Positions 8,739 to 18,777 of a DNA stretch of 64,000 nt are shown piece by piece. A program made the position numbers and the translations under genes. Within the stretch, counting starts at the first letter, position 1. Each line of letters opens with the position of its first letter. Source of the DNA: Bacteroidia bacterium (GTDB lineage: Bacteria > Bacteroidota > Bacteroidia > Bacteroidales > Paludibacteraceae); assembly GCA_009929445.1 (NCBI GenBank), contig SAAL01000002.1, positions 1-64,000 of the forward strand, given 5' to 3'. A model generated the notes under the pieces. It was not told the DNA's origin, did not search any database, and saw only the letters and a list, made by a program, of their open reading frames with translations.

Positions 8739-10232
8739 ATGAAAAAAATATTAATTGCTAACCGCAACGAAATTGCCATCCGCATTATTCGTTCTGCCAA
8801 ACAACTCGGTCTGACTACCTGTGTGATACATTGCAACCGCGAACCCGATGCTTTGTATCTGGAGTATGCCGATGAAATTATTTATGTGAAGGAAGATTTG
8901 ACCGGCAAGCCGATTTTTCTGAATCCGGAAGCAATCGTTAAACTGGCGCTCGAACATCAGATAGACATGATTCATCCGGGTTACGGTTTTTTGTCAGAAA
9001 ATCCGGACTTTGCAGCACTTTGTGAAGCAAACGGAATTATTTTCGTCGGTCCTTCGCCCGAATTGATTCGCAACATGGGCATCAAAACCATTGCCAAGGA
9101 AATGGCTGCCAGGGCAGAAATGCCACTGGTACCGGGTAGTCCTGGAGCAATCACCGACGCACTGTTAGCCAAAGAATTTGCCGATAAAATCGGATATCCG
9201 GTAATTCTGAAAGCTTCGGCCGGAGGCGGCGGACGCGGCATGCGCATAGTGGAAAAACCGGAAACCATGGAGCGCCACTTCAAATCGGCTCACGAAGAAG
9301 CACTGGCCGCTTTCGGTAACGGCGATATGTTTATAGAGAAATACCTGGTTAACCCTAAACATCTTGAATTTCAGATACTTGGCGACAAGCACGGAAACGT
9401 AATTCACCTGGGCGAACGCGAATGTTCGCTGCAGCGTAAGCACCAGAAAATAGTGGAAGAAGCTCCGTCGGCAAGCATCAGTGATGAAAACAGGGTTAAA
9501 ATGGGCGAACTTGCCGTGAAATTTGCCAAAAGCATCGGATATTATTCAGCCGGAACCATTGAATTTATACTGGATGAAGACGGGGAGTATTATTTTATGG
9601 AAATGAATACCCGAATTCAGGTAGAACATCCTGTAACAGAGATGATTACAGGCACTGATCTCATAGCCTGGCAAATACGGATAGCGTTGGGAGAAACTTT
9701 AACACTGAAACAGGAAGATATACAGTTCAACGGTTGGGCCATAGAATGCCGTGTAAACACCGAAGATCCTCAAAACCGCTTCAGTCCGCAGACCGGATTT
9801 ATCGAAAAAATACATTTCCCGCACGGAGACCACATCCGTATAGAAACGGGAGTAAAAGATTTCTCCGTTGTGACGCCTTATTTCGATTCGATGATTGCCA
9901 AAATAATTGTACACGGCGAAAATCGCGAAGATTGCATCCGAAAAACACTGACCGCTTTGAATGATTTTTCAATTTCGGGCTTGAAAACCACTGTCCCGTT
10001 TTGTAAAACCGTATTGCGAAGCAAGGAATTCGTGGAGGCAACCTACACCACGCGCTGGGTGGATACGGTATTTGCACCGGAGATGCTGGAATCCGAAGAC
10101 GAAGCCATGATGGCAGCCCTGGCAGCTACCATCAGCTACGCCAAGGAATACCTGCAATACTCATCGGAATCGCCCATGTTCAAAAGCGAATCGCTCAATG
10201 TGTGGGTATTGAACAAGAGAATTAATAAGTAG
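8739..10232 (+). CDS. accC: Biotin carboxylase subunit of acyl-CoA carboxylase
   Basis: This ATP-grasp enzyme carboxylates biotin on the carrier protein using ATP and bicarbonate. The 497 residues begin with KKILIANRNEIAIRIIRSA, contain the glycine-rich loop KASAGGGGRGMRI near residue 160, and contain the active-site stretch EMNTRIQVEHPVTEM near residue 290. It lies between the carboxyltransferase and the biotin carrier genes. The symbol is by homology; the partner carboxyltransferase suggests an acyl-CoA carboxylase other than acetyl-CoA carboxylase. Confidence 0.93.
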   Translation: MKKILIANRNEIAIRIIRSAKQLGLTTCVIHCNREPDALYLEYADEIIYVKEDLTGKPIFLNPEAIVKLALEHQIDMIHPGYGFLSENPDFAALCEANGIIFVGPSPELIRNMGIKTIAKEMAARAEMPLVPGSPGAITDALLAKEFADKIGYPVILKASAGGGGRGMRIVEKPETMERHFKSAHEEALAAFGNGDMFIEKYLVNPKHLEFQILGDKHGNVIHLGERECSLQRKHQKIVEEAPSASISDENRVKMGELAVKFAKSIGYYSAGTIEFILDEDGEYYFMEMNTRIQVEHPVTEMITGTDLIAWQIRIALGETLTLKQEDIQFNGWAIECRVNTEDPQNRFSPQTGFIEKIHFPHGDHIRIETGVKDFSVVTPYFDSMIAKIIVHGENREDCIRKTLTALNDFSISGLKTTVPFCKTVLRSKEFVEATYTTRWVDTVFAPEMLESEDEAMMAALAATISYAKEYLQYSSESPMFKSESLNVWVLNKRINK

Positions 10233-10262
10233 CCCACCCAAACCCTCCCGAAGGGAAGGATT
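10231..10262. repeat. CCCTCCCGAAGGGAAGG short palindromic repeat
   Basis: The repeat begins at the stop codon of the biotin carboxylase gene and reads CCAAACCCTCCCGAAGGGAA. It is nearly identical to the element at 50988-51020 inside the prophage. Confidence 0.75.
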
Positions 10263-10354
10263 TTTCCGGCAAGTCAACTTTTACAGAATTAAGAATTTCT
10301 TGATTACAATTAAAAATATTAATTAAGTTTTACCAACCTGCTTATTACCACTTC

Positions 10355-10392
10355 AGGCTTCGACGTGAACTAAGCCGAACGGAATCAGGAGC
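10355..10392. repeat. GGCTTCGACGTGAAC-type repeat
   Basis: GGCTTCGACGTGAACTAAGC followed by CGAACGGAATC is a second dispersed family. A close copy is built into the repeat at 46078-46124 in the prophage. It lies between biotin carboxylase and the biotin carrier gene. Confidence 0.65.
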
Positions 10393-10405
10393 ACATTTTT
10401 ACATT

Positions 10406-10954
10406 ATGGCAACAACATACGTTTACAAAAGAGATGCAACCCGGCTTTTCATTGCCATGCGCGATAACGGCAGCCGGTATAAAATATACCTGCCTAAGGA
10501 GTCAAATCCCATTATCAACGGCAAGGAGAAAGATATTTTTTTCATCGAACATAAAAATAATTTTTCGACATTCAGTATGAATGACACCTTGTATCGGTGT
10601 GAAATCACTCAGCGCGACCAGAACAGGATAGTGGTGAAAGTTAACGGAGTGGAATATAAATTCAGTTTGGAATCGATATTCTCATATTTGCGTCGGAATA
10701 TACTGAATAAAGATGCCGGTGCTGCGTCTGATAACAACATCCGTTCGCAAATGCCCGGAAAAATAGTAGATATTTTCATGAGCGAAGGAGACCTGGTGAA
10801 TGAAGGCGAACCGATACTGAGTCTGGAGGCAATGAAAATGCAAAATGAAATCAATGCTTCCTGCAACGGAGTGATTCGAAAAATCCATGTCGTTCCCGGG
10901 CAATCGGTAATGCAGGACGAATTGCTGGTGGAAATAGCATCAATTGATGTGTGA
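10406..10954 (+). CDS. Biotin carboxyl carrier protein of acyl-CoA carboxylase
   Basis: This 182-residue protein carries biotin between the carboxylase and carboxyltransferase sites. The C-terminal biotinyl domain contains SLEAMKMQNE, with the biotinylated lysine at residue 144, inside the usual sequence (PGKIVDIFMSEGD before it). The N-terminal 90 residues are a beta-rich region that presumably contacts the partner subunits. It is the last gene of the three-gene carboxylase set and is followed by a strong terminator. Confidence 0.92.
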   Translation: MATTYVYKRDATRLFIAMRDNGSRYKIYLPKESNPIINGKEKDIFFIEHKNNFSTFSMNDTLYRCEITQRDQNRIVVKVNGVEYKFSLESIFSYLRRNILNKDAGAASDNNIRSQMPGKIVDIFMSEGDLVNEGEPILSLEAMKMQNEINASCNGVIRKIHVVPGQSVMQDELLVEIASIDV

Positions 10955-10979
10955 GAAATTTAGATTTTTTTAAAAAACA

Positions 10980-11027
10980 AAAAATACCCGCTTCGAACAT
11001 TCCATATTCGGGCGGGTATTTTTTTCG
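10980..11027. terminator. Bidirectional terminator
   Basis: AATACCCGC (10983-10991) pairs perfectly with GCGGGTATT (11012-11020), with T residues following on the plus strand and A-rich sequence before it. It separates the biotin carrier gene from the convergent DUF1080 gene. Confidence 0.85.
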
Positions 11028-11039
11028 TTTTTTCCTTTA

Positions 11040-12302
11040 TCAGAGAGTTTTAAGATGGATATTTCTCCAGAGTACCTTGATGCCACCACCATCGTGTATT
11101 TGCAGTGCGATACGTCCCTGTGCTTTTCCAATTTTTTCATCCGTCAGATTCACCATTTCCACCCCGTTCAGCCAGGTTTTCACGTTATCGCCTGCCACAC
11201 GTATTCGCATCGTGTTCCAGTCTTTTTCTTTCAGAATACTCTCTTTTTCTTCCGGAATCTGCACCAGCCAGCCGCGTCCGTATGATTCGTAGATTCCGCC
11301 GGTGTCATTACCGCGGGGAGCCACTTCCACCTGCCAGCCGTTTACTTTCACATCCGGTTCGATAAACGAACGGAAGAAAACGCCTGAATTACCATCGGCT
11401 TCCTGCTTAAATTCGAGTGTCAGATCAAAATCGTTGTAATATTCGCGGGTTGCCAGATAGCCGTATTTCTTTTCGGGTCCGCTTTCGCACACCAGCAGCC
11501 CGTCATTCACATACCATTTCTCGGTGCCGTACGCCTCCCAGCCGGTGAGGTCTTTACCGTTGAACAAACTTACCGTTTTGCTTTTTCGTGGAAGCTCTTT
11601 GATTTTCATATTCCGGAACCAGGCAGCCGAGCCGTGGTCCTGAAGGCAGATTACACCTGTGCGTGCAAGTCCGTATTCGGGTGCATTTTCCCATTTACCG
11701 CTGTGTTTTCGGGTAAACCAGTCTTCTGTCCAGGCTTCAAATTCCACTACCTTTTGGCCATTGAGCCAGTGCTCCACACGTCCGTTGTCGAACAGGATTC
11801 GTGATGAATTCCATTCACCGGCAGGTTTGAGCGATTTTTTTGTGTCGGCCAGATGCATGGCGTAATCGGCAGCCGTTTTTTGCCAGTCTTCCAGCTTCTC
11901 CGGAAATCCGATATCATCTATGAGCTGGTATTCAGGCCCGGTAACATAAGGCACCTTGAAAGCCGGATTTTCCACCACGTGATAAAGCATGCCGCTGTTT
12001 CCGCCTTCGGCAATTTTCCAGTCCCAAACGAGGTCAAAGTTTTCGTAGTTCTTTTTGGCGACTATATATCCGTGAGCATCGCCACCGCCTCCTTTTGCCT
12101 GTATGGTACCGTCTGCCGCAAACCAGGGTGCGGTAAGCTTTTCGCCGTTGTAATCGCGCCAGCCGTTAAGCGTTTTCCCATCGAAGAGCAACTGCCAGCC
12201 GGCGTTTTTTTCTTCCTGAGTCAGTTTGTTGTGCGATGTTGTGGCACAGGAGCTCATAAAAAAGGCTGTAATTCCGATGCATAATAAAAATTTCAGTTTC
12301 AT
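11040..12302 (-). CDS. Lipoprotein with two DUF1080 (3-keto-disaccharide hydrolase) domains
   Basis: This 420-residue exported lipoprotein has signal peptide MKLKFLLCIGITAFF followed by the lipobox cysteine in SSCATT. Two tandem DUF1080 domains follow, each starting with a WQLLFDGKTLNGWR / VSLFNGKDLTGWE motif (about residues 40 and 240) and each ending in a lectin-like beta strand region (RTGVICLQDHG, GRIALQIHDGG). The family is proposed to act on 3-keto sugars or bind carbohydrate in Bacteroidota; the activity of this protein is inferred. The gene is monocistronic. Confidence 0.88.
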   Translation of the reverse strand: MKLKFLLCIGITAFFMSSCATTSHNKLTQEEKNAGWQLLFDGKTLNGWRDYNGEKLTAPWFAADGTIQAKGGGGDAHGYIVAKKNYENFDLVWDWKIAEGGNSGMLYHVVENPAFKVPYVTGPEYQLIDDIGFPEKLEDWQKTAADYAMHLADTKKSLKPAGEWNSSRILFDNGRVEHWLNGQKVVEFEAWTEDWFTRKHSGKWENAPEYGLARTGVICLQDHGSAAWFRNMKIKELPRKSKTVSLFNGKDLTGWEAYGTEKWYVNDGLLVCESGPEKKYGYLATREYYNDFDLTLEFKQEADGNSGVFFRSFIEPDVKVNGWQVEVAPRGNDTGGIYESYGRGWLVQIPEEKESILKEKDWNTMRIRVAGDNVKTWLNGVEMVNLTDEKIGKAQGRIALQIHDGGGIKVLWRNIHLKTL

Positions 12303-12429
12303 AATGATTTTAGTATTGATTGTAGTTAAGTATATTTATCGTGTAATGATTACAGTTTCTGAACAAAAATAGAGAAATAATTCTATTCGTGAAAAAATCA
12401 GTATGGATTTCCGACCCTTTTATTTTTTG

Positions 12430-13710
12430 CTAAAACAGCTCCAAAGCCTCTCCCACTACGAAATTACTTCCGCCGATGTAGATTAAATCGTCGGCTCCGG
12501 CACGCATCATAGCCGTCTTTACGGCTTCATATACAGTATTATACGTATTTCCATGCAGACCGAATGTTTTTGCCTGATTTTTAAGTTCTTCGGGTGATAA
12601 AGCTCTTTTGGTTTCAGCAGCCGTAAAGTAATATTTCGCATCCTTTGGCAGCATACTCAATACACCGGAGATGTCTTTGTCGTTCACCATCCCGAAAACG
12701 AAATGCAATTTATTGTATTTTGTCTGTTGAAGTTGCTCTGTGATGTATTCAAACCCGCCCTTATTGTGAGCTGTATCGAGTATTATTTTCGGATTTTCGC
12801 TTACAGTTTGCCACCTGCCCAACAAGCCGGTAAGCGATACCACATTACTCAATCCATCGCGGATATGTTGTTCAGAAATATTGAAATCTGATTTTTGTAA
12901 TTGCTTAACAACTTCCAATACAGTTGCTACATTTTTTAGCTGATAAATACCGTTCAGCCCTATTTCAAGCATTTCGAAATCGGCTGTTTTTACAATCATT
13001 TTACCATTTTCGTACCTCAGAAAACGTACCGGCTGTAATTCTTCAGCAAAAAAAACGGTTGCACTTTCCGATTCTGCTTTTTGAATGAAAACAGGTTTGG
13101 TTTCTGCCAACGATTCACCTATTACAACCGGTGTTTCCTTTTTGATTATTCCGGCTTTTTCGAATGCAATTTTATCCAGTGAATCGCCCAGAAACTGAGT
13201 ATGGTCGAAACTGATGTTGGTAATGACCGAAAGTTCCGGATGAATAATGTTTGTACTGTCCAATCGACCGCCCAAACCCACTTCTATAACAGCTACATCC
13301 ACATTTTCGGAGGCAAAATAATCGAACGCCATGGCCATGGTTGCTTCGAAAAACGAAGGTTCGATGCGGTCAAAAAGGGGCTTGTATTTTTCTATAAATT
13401 TCACCACAAATTCCCGGTTCACCTTCGCACCGTTAACCCGGATTCTTTCGCCGAAATCAACCAAATGCGGTGACGTATAAAGTCCTGTTTGATAGCCCGC
13501 CGACTGAAGAATGGCAGCCAAAAAATGAGATACAGAGCCTTTGCCATTGGTTCCGGCCACGTGAATGGTCTTGTAGGAATTCTGCGGATTTCCCAGTTCG
13601 CTCATCATGCGGATGGAATTTTCCAAACCGGGTTTGTAAGCTGCAGCTCCAATCTGATGAAAAACCGGAAGCCGGTCGTACAGATATTGTATTGTTTCCT
13701 GATAATCCAT
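12430..13710 (-). CDS. folC: Bifunctional folylpolyglutamate synthase / dihydrofolate synthase
   Basis: The enzyme adds L-glutamate to dihydropteroate and folates using ATP. The 426 residues contain the Mur-ligase-like P-loop HVAGTNGKGSVSHFLA near residue 50, the family motif GLGGRLDSTNI near residue 145 and SFDHTQFLG. I chose the ATG at 13710 (MDYQETIQYLYDRL), where homology starts; the frame extends 18 residues upstream without resemblance to the family. It is divergent from tilS with about 185 bp between them. Confidence 0.93.
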   Translation of the reverse strand: MDYQETIQYLYDRLPVFHQIGAAAYKPGLENSIRMMSELGNPQNSYKTIHVAGTNGKGSVSHFLAAILQSAGYQTGLYTSPHLVDFGERIRVNGAKVNREFVVKFIEKYKPLFDRIEPSFFEATMAMAFDYFASENVDVAVIEVGLGGRLDSTNIIHPELSVITNISFDHTQFLGDSLDKIAFEKAGIIKKETPVVIGESLAETKPVFIQKAESESATVFFAEELQPVRFLRYENGKMIVKTADFEMLEIGLNGIYQLKNVATVLEVVKQLQKSDFNISEQHIRDGLSNVVSLTGLLGRWQTVSENPKIILDTAHNKGGFEYITEQLQQTKYNKLHFVFGMVNDKDISGVLSMLPKDAKYYFTAAETKRALSPEELKNQAKTFGLHGNTYNTVYEAVKTAMMRAGADDLIYIGGSNFVVGEALELF

Positions 13711-13858
13711 AGTTTGACTTACGTGTAAAAATTTTTTTTCTCCTCTGAACAAATAATGAGACACATACCAGACGCAAAACAGCAGATTTTAGATATAATC
13801 ACTAAAAGTCGCATTGTGGAAATATAAACCTTCACGTGTAAATTTCAGAGTATTTCTT

Positions 13859-13866
13859 TAACTTTG
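13859..13866 (+). promoter_or_regulatory. -7 box before tilS
   Basis: TAACTTTG matches TAnnTTTG. Transcription would start near 13873, which excludes the in-frame ATG at 13868 and supports the start at 13895. No clear -33 element is seen at the ideal spacing. Confidence 0.5.
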
Positions 13867-13894
13867 TATGCTGATACAAATATACGCAAAAACG

Positions 13895-15226
13895 ATGGAA
13901 ACACTCAAGAAAGTTCAGGAATTTATCCAAACCAATGAATTGCTTCAACCCGGCGAGAGGATACTCGTAGGGGTAAGCGGAGGTGTAGATTCCGTAGTTT
14001 TGCTGAATATTCTTCTCAAATCGGGGTATGAATGCATTGTGGCTCACTGTAATTTTCATTTGCGGGGCAGTGAATCTGACCGTGATGAAAAATTTGTGGA
14101 AAAACTGGCAAAAGAATACGGTGTCATGTTCAAAAAAACTGATTTTAACACCACCGGGTATGCCCGAAAAAACAAAATATCCATCGAAATGGCTGCCAGA
14201 GAATTGCGCTATGAATGGTTTAACCGGGTGGCAAAAGAAATTCACTCCGGATCAATCGCTGTGGCGCACCATGCCGATGATTCTATTGAAACATTTTTTC
14301 TCAACCTCGTACGTGGTACAGGACTCAAAGGACTGACCGGCATTGACGCCAAAAACGGCAACATTGTTCGCCCTCTGCTCACCTGCACACGTCAGGAGAT
14401 AGAAAAATATGCAAAAATCAACAATCTTCAGTACGTTTTTGACTCTACCAACGCTTCGAATGATTACAGCCGGAATAAAATCCGCAATCAGGTAATTCCC
14501 ATTTTGTCGGATATCAATCCGTCGGTCAATCAAACTTTTTTTGAGAATACCCTCCGGCTCAGGGGCATCTGGAAAATTTACACCGAAAAAATTCAGGATA
14601 TTAAAGAAAAAATAGTGACAGAAAGTAAGGGAAATACTATCATCAACATACCTGAACTTAAAAAACAAGCTGATATTCAGACCGTATTGTACGAAATACT
14701 GAGTACATATAACTTCAACAACGATACGGTGGTAGATATCACACAAAGCCTGGATAATAATTCAGGTCTGCGGTTCGCCTCGCCCACACACCGGCTGCTC
14801 AAAGACAGAAATGCTTTAATCATCCAACGAATGGAGCCCAGAAACGAAACAGAATACCTTGTAAGTAAAAATATCCGCGAAATAACAGTACCTGTACACC
14901 TTCATTTCAGGTGGATAAAAAATACCCCGGATTTTCAGATTTCAAGGACGGCAGACACCGTCCATATCGATGCAGACCTGCTTGAATACCCACTTACCAT
15001 CCGGAAATGGCGAAAAGGCGACACATTTCAGCCGTTCGGCATGACTCAAAGCAAAAAATTAAGTGATTTCTTCATCAACTCCAAGCTCAGTCTTTATCAG
15101 AAAGAAGAAATCCAGCTTTTATTGTCCGCTGAAAAAATCGTCTGGGTCATCGGAATGCGCATCGATAATCGATTCAGGATAACAGATGAAACACAGAATA
15201 TATTAGAAATTAGTTATGAGAAGTAA
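13895..15226 (+). CDS. tilS: tRNA(Ile)-lysidine synthetase
   Basis: TilS converts the wobble cytidine of the AUA-reading tRNA-Ile into lysidine using ATP. The N-type ATP pyrophosphatase P-loop is SGGVDSVVLL near residue 30, followed by AHHADDSIETFFLNLVRG near residue 130. The C-terminal domain characteristic of the family is present (IRKWRKGDTFQPFGM near residue 370). The 443-residue length is normal. The start at METLKKVQEF is favoured by the -7 box position. Confidence 0.94.
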   Translation: METLKKVQEFIQTNELLQPGERILVGVSGGVDSVVLLNILLKSGYECIVAHCNFHLRGSESDRDEKFVEKLAKEYGVMFKKTDFNTTGYARKNKISIEMAARELRYEWFNRVAKEIHSGSIAVAHHADDSIETFFLNLVRGTGLKGLTGIDAKNGNIVRPLLTCTRQEIEKYAKINNLQYVFDSTNASNDYSRNKIRNQVIPILSDINPSVNQTFFENTLRLRGIWKIYTEKIQDIKEKIVTESKGNTIINIPELKKQADIQTVLYEILSTYNFNNDTVVDITQSLDNNSGLRFASPTHRLLKDRNALIIQRMEPRNETEYLVSKNIREITVPVHLHFRWIKNTPDFQISRTADTVHIDADLLEYPLTIRKWRKGDTFQPFGMTQSKKLSDFFINSKLSLYQKEEIQLLLSAEKIVWVIGMRIDNRFRITDETQNILEISYEK

Positions 15227-15266
15227 CGCATATTTATAAAATAAACGTTTAATTTCCCATTAAAAC

Positions 15267-15297
15267 TTTGTTAAATTCAAAATTAGTTGTACTTTTG
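15267..15297 (+). promoter_or_regulatory. Complete Bacteroidota promoter of rho
   Basis: TTTG (15267-15270) and TACTTTTG (15290-15297) are separated by exactly 19 nt. This predicts an mRNA leader of about 125 nt before rho; I see no decisive hairpin in it. Confidence 0.75.
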
Positions 15298-15429
15298 TAG
15301 CGTTTTAACGAAATACACCTCCGGTCGTCCGACCGAATGTGCTCACATAACAATTTTCAACAATAAAATTAACTTTCCCGCCAGACAGCGATAGGGAAAA
15401 CTCTCCATACGTCTTATTTTCATACTAAT

Positions 15430-17313
15430 ATGACAAATTATAATATTTTGCAATTAAATGCGAAAGAACTTTCTGAATTGAAAGAAATCGCAAACAAAAT
15501 GGCTCTGAAAGTGCCAAACTCCATAACCAAAGATAAACTGGTTTACGAAATTTTAGATCAACAGGCTATCGTGAACGCCCAGGAAAAATCCTCGGTTTCA
15601 GAAGGGAATGAAGGCAATAAAAGGAAAAGAATGAGGATAATTCCCAAAAAAGCCGAAGATCAAAAAGTATTCAGCACTGAAAATGTGATAAAAAATCAAC
15701 CTGCTGCAGAAAAAACAGAAAAAGTAGTAAAACCTGAGGCGGAAAAGACAGAAAAGTCAGATAAACCCAAACAGCAACCGCCTAAAACTGAAACTCCGAA
15801 AGCAGACACCACTCCGGCAGCAAAACAGGAAACCAAAAAGAAAACTTCGCCAAAAGCCAAAAAAACTCCCGCTAAAAAAGAAGTACCTACTGCAGTAAAA
15901 GTGGAAGAAAAACCTGTGGACACAAAAGCAGAAGCAGTAATAGCCGAAGAACAGAAGGAAACAAAAATAGCACCACCTGTCAGGAAAATACTGCAACCCG
16001 TCAAAGAGGAGATCAAAACCGTGATAGACGATGAATTGCTTCAGGAAATCATCAATGAAGAAGAAACGAATGAAACTGATATTGCCACTGAAAAAGAAGA
16101 GCAACCACAGGGCACTCACAAGCATCAAAGAGAAAATCAGGGCAACGGAAACCGCGTAAAATTCAACCCACGCCCCGAAAAACAATTCGATTTCGAAGAA
16201 GTGCTGGAAGGCACCGGAACACTTGAAATCCTTACTGATGGATACGGTTTTCTCCGTTCGCCCGACTACAACTACCTTTCATCACCGGATGACATATACG
16301 TTTCTCAATCTCAAATCAAACTTTTCGGTCTGAAAACCGGTGATACGGTGAAAGGATCCATTCGCCCTCCAAAAGAAGGCGAAAAATACTTCCCGTTGAT
16401 TCGGGTTTCGAAAATCAACGGCCGTGATCCTGCTTACGTACGTGACCGCGTACCTTTCGAACACCTCGTTCCCCTTTTCCCCGAAGATAAATTCACCCTG
16501 AACAGCGGAAAAAACGACACACTTTCCACCCGCATTGTGGATCTGTTTTGCCCCATAGGAAAAGGACAACGCGGACTCATCGTGGCTCAACCAAAAACCG
16601 GTAAAACCGTATTGCTCAAGGAAATAGCCAATGCCATTGCTGCCAATCATCCGGAAGTTTACATGATAGTACTGCTCATCGACGAGCGCCCGGAAGAAGT
16701 AACTGATATGGCACGAAGCGTCAGAGCCGAAGTAATCTCCTCCACTTTCGATGAGCCGGCCGAACGCCACGTGAAAGTAGCCAGCATGGTTCACGAAAAA
16801 GCAAAAAGGATGGTAGAATGTGGACAGGATGTTGTCATTCTACTCGACTCCATTACCCGTCTGGCAAGAGCTTACAACACCGTTTCGCCTGCATCCGGCA
16901 AAGTACTTTCTGGCGGTGTGGATGCCAACGCACTCCACAAACCCAAACGATTCTTTGGTGCAGCACGTAACATTGAAAACGGCGGAAGCCTCACCATCAT
17001 CGCTACAGCGCTCACAGAAACCGGATCGAAAATGGATGAAGTGATTTTCGAGGAATTCAAGGGAACAGGCAACATGGAATTGCAGCTCGACCGCAAACTT
17101 TCCAACAAGCGCATTTTCCCGTCGGTTGACATCATGGCATCAAGCACACGTCGCGATGACCTTCTGCTGGATAAAGACACACTCAACCGTATGTGGATTC
17201 TGCGTCGCCATCTTGCCGACATGAATTCAATGGAAGCAATGGAATTCCTCAAAGAACGGCTCGAACGAACTGAAAACAATGAAGAATTTCTGATTTCGAT
17301 GAACCGCGAATAG
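15430..17313 (+). CDS. rho: Transcription termination factor Rho, long form
   Basis: Rho is a hexameric RNA-dependent ATPase that ends transcription. Residues 1-50 form the Rho N-terminal domain. Residues 60-250 are a low-complexity Lys/Glu/Pro-rich insertion typical of Bacteroidota. The cold-shock-like RNA-binding domain begins at [16 protein letters not shown] (about 262). Walker A is [10 protein letters not shown] (about 393), Walker B is [13 protein letters not shown], and [13 protein letters not shown] forms the Q/R-loop region. The 627-residue length is much greater than the 419 of E. coli because of the insertion. It has its own promoter and terminator. Confidence 0.96.
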   Translation: MTNYNILQLNAKELSELKEIANKMALKVPNSITKDKLVYEILDQQAIVNAQEKSSVSEGNEGNKRKRMRIIPKKAEDQKVFSTENVIKNQPAAEKTEKVVKPEAEKTEKSDKPKQQPPKTETPKADTTPAAKQETKKKTSPKAKKTPAKKEVPTAVKVEEKPVDTKAEAVIAEEQKETKIAPPVRKILQPVKEEIKTVIDDELLQEIINEEETNETDIATEKEEQPQGTHKHQRENQGNGNRVKFNPRPEKQFDFEEVLEGTGTLEILTDGYGFLRSPDYNYLSSPDDIYVSQSQIKLFGLKTGDTVKGSIRPPKEGEKYFPLIRVSKINGRDPAYVRDRVPFEHLVPLFPEDKFTLNSGKNDTLSTRIVDLFCPIGKGQRGLIVAQPKTGKTVLLKEIANAIAANHPEVYMIVLLIDERPEEVTDMARSVRAEVISSTFDEPAERHVKVASMVHEKAKRMVECGQDVVILLDSITRLARAYNTVSPASGKVLSGGVDANALHKPKRFFGAARNIENGGSLTIIATALTETGSKMDEVIFEEFKGTGNMELQLDRKLSNKRIFPSVDIMASSTRRDDLLLDKDTLNRMWILRRHLADMNSMEAMEFLKERLERTENNEEFLISMNRE

Positions 17314-17335
17314 CCGAAAATTCAATAAAAAAAAA

Positions 17336-17376
17336 TAATAGCTTGCCCTAAAATTCCGGCAGGCTATTTTTTTTTA
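17336..17376 (+). terminator. Hairpin terminator after rho
   Basis: AATAGCTTGCC (17337-17347) pairs with GGCAGGCTATT (17358-17368), with one G-T wobble, followed by a run of T. From 17377 to 17608 nothing recognisable is seen. Confidence 0.85.
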
Positions 17377-17608
17377 ATGAATGTTTGATATTACACCTAA
17401 CTTAGTTATCAATTGGGGCTTTAGTCCATAACTAAATAAACTTCGGCAAAAGCCTTTTGTTTCTTAAATCAAGAATCCATGGCTTAAAAGCTATGGCAAT
17501 TAATTTTGGTAAAGAGTGCGATAATCATTTTTATTTTCATATAAATGTATTAATTCCGGTTGATTGGTATGAAAATTTAAATTTACGGCAAAGATGAAAC
17601 CTGTAAAA

Positions 17609-18031
17609 TCATGCTTCCATCCAATGCTTCATAAAATCATCGTTACTTTGAGCAAATGTTGGTTTGGAGTAACTGTCTTCTATGGTAGGCTGAATCGGAA
17701 ACCGCCTGAAATCCCAGTCATCCGGAGAGTTGAAATAATAATAAGCAAGCCGGTTGGCCGACCATTCTGTCCATGTATGCTGATGTTTCCGGTGTTCTTT
17801 TCGCGAAGCGTGTGCACTGTCAAGACTTGTTTTGGCAATATGGCGCCAGAAAAACCAAAACCCCCATTTCCGGAACTGCAAAATATGCCCGAATTCATGA
17901 CGAAGCAAATTAAGGTCATCTTCCATGCCTTTTCCTACAAATATTCCAACGAGAGGAATGGTAAGTGCCGCTCCGCGCCTGAAGTTGCCGAAGTTGAGCC
18001 TGAATAATCGAACTTGCTGAAACCGCATCAT
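17609..18031 (-). CDS. Small HExxH-motif putative metal-dependent protein
   Basis: This protein of about 140 residues contains LLRHEFGHILQFRKWG near residue 70, a HExxH zinc-binding motif of the kind used by metalloproteases. A downstream acidic region (HTWTEWSANRLAYYY) could supply a third ligand. Arg/Lys-rich hydrophobic segments precede it. The family is common in Bacteroidota but has no assigned substrate. The start is taken at 18031 (adjacent ATG at 18028), because the longer frame overlaps the divergent promoter of the next gene. Confidence 0.68.
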   Translation of the reverse strand: MMRFQQVRLFRLNFGNFRRGAALTIPLVGIFVGKGMEDDLNLLRHEFGHILQFRKWGFWFFWRHIAKTSLDSAHASRKEHRKHQHTWTEWSANRLAYYYFNSPDDWDFRRFPIQPTIEDSYSKPTFAQSNDDFMKHWMEA

Positions 18032-18084
18032 TGTCAGTTTTTGAAAATTTGAAAAAAATAAACTATAAATTGATTGAAATGCTG

Positions 18085-18092
18085 TAATTTTG
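18085..18092 (+). promoter_or_regulatory. -7 box before the haemolysin III-like gene
   Basis: TAATTTTG matches the TAnnTTTG consensus and lies 25 nt before the ATG at 18117. No good -33 partner is visible. Confidence 0.5.
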
Positions 18093-18116
18093 ACACATAA
18101 AAAAAAATCTTTTTTC

Positions 18117-18773
18117 ATGGATGCGACCAAATTCTACACCAAACGGGAAGAAAAAGCCAACTGGATAACTCACCTTTTGGGCATTATGATAGCCATTGTC
18201 GGCACATATTTACTCACAGCCAAATCCATTGTTCACCAAAATATTTGGGCTCTTCTTGCATTTTTAATTTTCGGCTTTGGCATGTTCGTTTGCATGCTTG
18301 CATCCACGCTGTATCACTATGTTCAGACACCGAAAACGAAATCACTGCTTCGCCATTTCGACCACGGAAGTATCTATGTATTAATCGCTTGCAGCTATTC
18401 TCCTTTTACTCTCATTTTGCTTCGCAATGAGGGGATCTGGGGTTGGGGACTTTTCGTGCTCGTGTGGATTATTGCCCTAACCGGTATCGGATTTAATTTC
18501 GGCACCTTGAAAGCCAATAGTCATCTCAAAACTGCTTCCTACGTTTTGATGGGAATGATTATCCTCATTGCAATCAGACCATCCATTGAAATTGCTGCTT
18601 CGATGAATTGCATGGATGTTTTACTCTGGATACTGATTGGAGGAATTTTTTACATCGTCGGAGCAATATTCTACGCCCTTGCCAAACGTGAATTTATTCA
18701 CTTCATTTTTCACCTGTTCGTACTTTTCGGTATGATGAGCCACATCTATGCGGCATTTCTCATTCCGTTGTAA
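18117..18773 (+). CDS. Haemolysin III / PAQR family membrane protein
   Basis: This 218-residue protein has seven hydrophobic segments and the family motifs: N-terminal EKANWITHLLGI, STLYHYV near residue 68, RHFDHGSIYVLIACSYSPF near residue 82, and a C-terminal HFIFHLFVLFGMMSH with conserved histidines. PAQR proteins are predicted metal-dependent membrane hydrolases; haemolysis is a historical name. I chose MDATKFYTKREEK as start because it follows the -7 box by the usual distance. Confidence 0.92.
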   Translation: MDATKFYTKREEKANWITHLLGIMIAIVGTYLLTAKSIVHQNIWALLAFLIFGFGMFVCMLASTLYHYVQTPKTKSLLRHFDHGSIYVLIACSYSPFTLILLRNEGIWGWGLFVLVWIIALTGIGFNFGTLKANSHLKTASYVLMGMIILIAIRPSIEIAASMNCMDVLLWILIGGIFYIVGAIFYALAKREFIHFIFHLFVLFGMMSHIYAAFLIPL

Positions 18774-18777
18774 AAAA